7,436 nucleotides of DNA from Candidatus Omnitrophota bacterium (GTDB lineage: Bacteria > Omnitrophota > Gorgyraeia > Tantalellales > Tantalellaceae). The notes beneath the pieces are model-generated. The model was not told the DNA's origin and made no database searches. It saw nothing but the letters and a program-made list of their open reading frames with translations. Positions 6,538-7,436 of this stretch are shown here, piece after piece. Position numbers and translations under genes: made by a program. Every line of letters starts with the position of its first letter. Positions within the stretch are counted from its first letter, which is position 1. Location of the stretch: contig DAOVKF010000076.1 of NCBI GenBank assembly GCA_030631915.1, positions 1 through 7,436 of the forward strand. Reading direction: 5' to 3'.

Positions 6538-7436
6538 TCTGGAGGTCTCCCCCATCTCTCTCGGCAGCTGGGTTTTTGGAGGGGATTGCTGGGGTGAAAC
6601 GGATGACTCTGAATCCGTGGATGTGGTAAAAGAGGCGATAGCCGGCGGTATCAACATGATAGACACGGCGCCTGTATACGGGAACGGCCGTTCAGAGAGC
6701 GTCATCGGCAGGGCGATACAAGGCAGGAGGGACAGGGTCACCGTTGCCACGAAATGCGGGCTTGAGGTCAAAGGGGCCTCAATGAGGATAAACCTCAGCG
6801 CGGGATTTATCAGGAAGGACGCTGAGGCTTCTTTGCGCCGCCTCGGGATCGAGACCATAGACCTGTATCAATGCCACTGGCCGGATAAGGATACGCCGCT
6901 GGAAGAGACTTTCGGTGAGATGCTCAGGCTCCAGAAAGAAGGGAAGATAAGGTATATCGGCGTGTGTAATTTTGACAGGGCCCTTTTATCCCGGGCGCTG
7001 GCCATTGCCCCGGTCGTGAGCGATCAGGTGCAGTATTCTCTTTTTGACAGGTCGATAGAACAGGACCTGCTCTCTTTTTGCGGGGAAAGGAGCGTTTCGA
7101 TCCTGGCTTACGGGGCACTGGGGGGCGGTATGCTGACCGGTAAGTATAAAGAACCTCCGGTTTTCAATAAAGGGGACGCGAGAAGTTTTTTTTACAAATA
7201 TTACCGTGAGCCGTTCTGGAGCAAGGGGAAGAGACTTGTTTCTTCCGTGGAGGAGATAGCCGCTTCCCGCGGCGTGCCTGTCGCGGGGGCCGCCATCAAC
7301 TGGGTTTTGAGCCATGACGAGGTCGTCTCCTGTATCGTGGGGAACCGTACCCGGGATCAGTTGCGGAAAAACCTTTCAGCCGCGGAATGGGACCTGAGCG
7401 GGGAAGAACTGCGGCATATTCAGGAAGAATACGATA
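6509..7436 (+). CDS. Aldo/keto reductase, 3' end cut by window edge
   Basis: The frame is open from ATG 6509 to the window end, giving 309 codons without a stop. It encodes a predicted cytoplasmic NAD(P)H-dependent aldo/keto reductase with a TIM barrel. The catalytic tetrad is complete: D52 in NMIDTAPVYG, Y57, K82 in VATKCG, and H123 in LYQCHWPD. Other family marks are the N-terminal VSPISLGSWVFGG, the GKIRYIGVCNFD segment, DQVQYSLFDR, and the late cofactor-binding stretch CIVGNRTRDQLRKNL. Family members are usually about 310-330 residues, so only a few to some twenty residues should be missing on the right. The ATG lies 29 nt inside the peptidase gene in another frame behind a strong ribosome binding site, so the two genes are probably co-transcribed and may be translationally coupled. 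Substrate cannot be predicted. Nothing in the sequence explains why a cytoplasmic reductase is paired with an exported peptidase. Confidence 0.92.
   Translation, partial: MRRGKITNTDLEVSPISLGSWVFGGDCWGETDDSESVDVVKEAIAGGINMIDTAPVYGNGRSESVIGRAIQGRRDRVTVATKCGLEVKGASMRINLSAGFIRKDAEASLRRLGIETIDLYQCHWPDKDTPLEETFGEMLRLQKEGKIRYIGVCNFDRALLSRALAIAPVVSDQVQYSLFDRSIEQDLLSFCGERSVSILAYGALGGGMLTGKYKEPPVFNKGDARSFFYKYYREPFWSKGKRLVSSVEEIAASRGVPVAGAAINWVLSHDEVVSCIVGNRTRDQLRKNLSAAEWDLSGEELRHIQEEYD

Noticed and set aside
6397..6858. 153-codon open frame on the minus strand across the peptidase/reductase junction
   Set aside because: Both plus-strand genes are well supported by family motifs through this stretch, and the minus-strand product shows no domain.

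Overview
The window is a dense, single-strand bacterial gene block. All genes run left to right, they overlap or nearly touch, and the only real gap is 78 bp. The sequence looks like an anaerobe with much Fe-S and radical chemistry. It has moderate GC and frequent use of AGG (Arg) and ATA (Ile) codons, and it encodes a radical SAM enzyme and a MinD-type ATPase carrying four predicted [4Fe-4S] sites. Codon style and gene content would fit an uncultured lineage such as Omnitrophota or a deltaproteobacterial relative, but this taxonomic guess is weak.

Region 1 (1-3798) is one apparent operon. It holds the last 26 codons of an unidentified gene, a radical SAM protein of the COG0731-like type (83-1039), a 612-residue tandem fusion of two MinD/Mrp-type ATPases that each carry an inserted 2x[4Fe-4S] ferredoxin domain (1050-2888), a small stand-alone J-domain protein overlapping the ATPase by 25 nt (2864-3184), and a class I SAM-dependent methyltransferase joined by an ATGA stop/start overlap (3181-3798). 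Radical SAM and ferredoxin-MinD genes are commonly neighbours in anaerobes. The points of interest here are the fusion of what are normally two adjacent ATPase genes and the close coupling of a J-protein. A plausible but unproven reading is a metallocluster assembly or maturation module: the ATPase as Fe-S scaffold or carrier, the J-protein as client-specific co-chaperone, and the two SAM enzymes acting on the target.

Region 2 (3799-3876) is the only intergenic gap. It holds inverted repeats but no convincing terminator or promoter, and a usable ribosome binding site for the next gene.

Region 3 (3877-7436) encodes an exported M16 zinc peptidase of 886 residues, with an active N-terminal unit and a C-terminal unit that has lost its zinc ligands. 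An aldo/keto reductase follows, starting inside the peptidase gene (29 nt overlap, strong Shine-Dalgarno) and running off the right edge. No RNA genes, mobile elements, CRISPR arrays or long repeats were seen.
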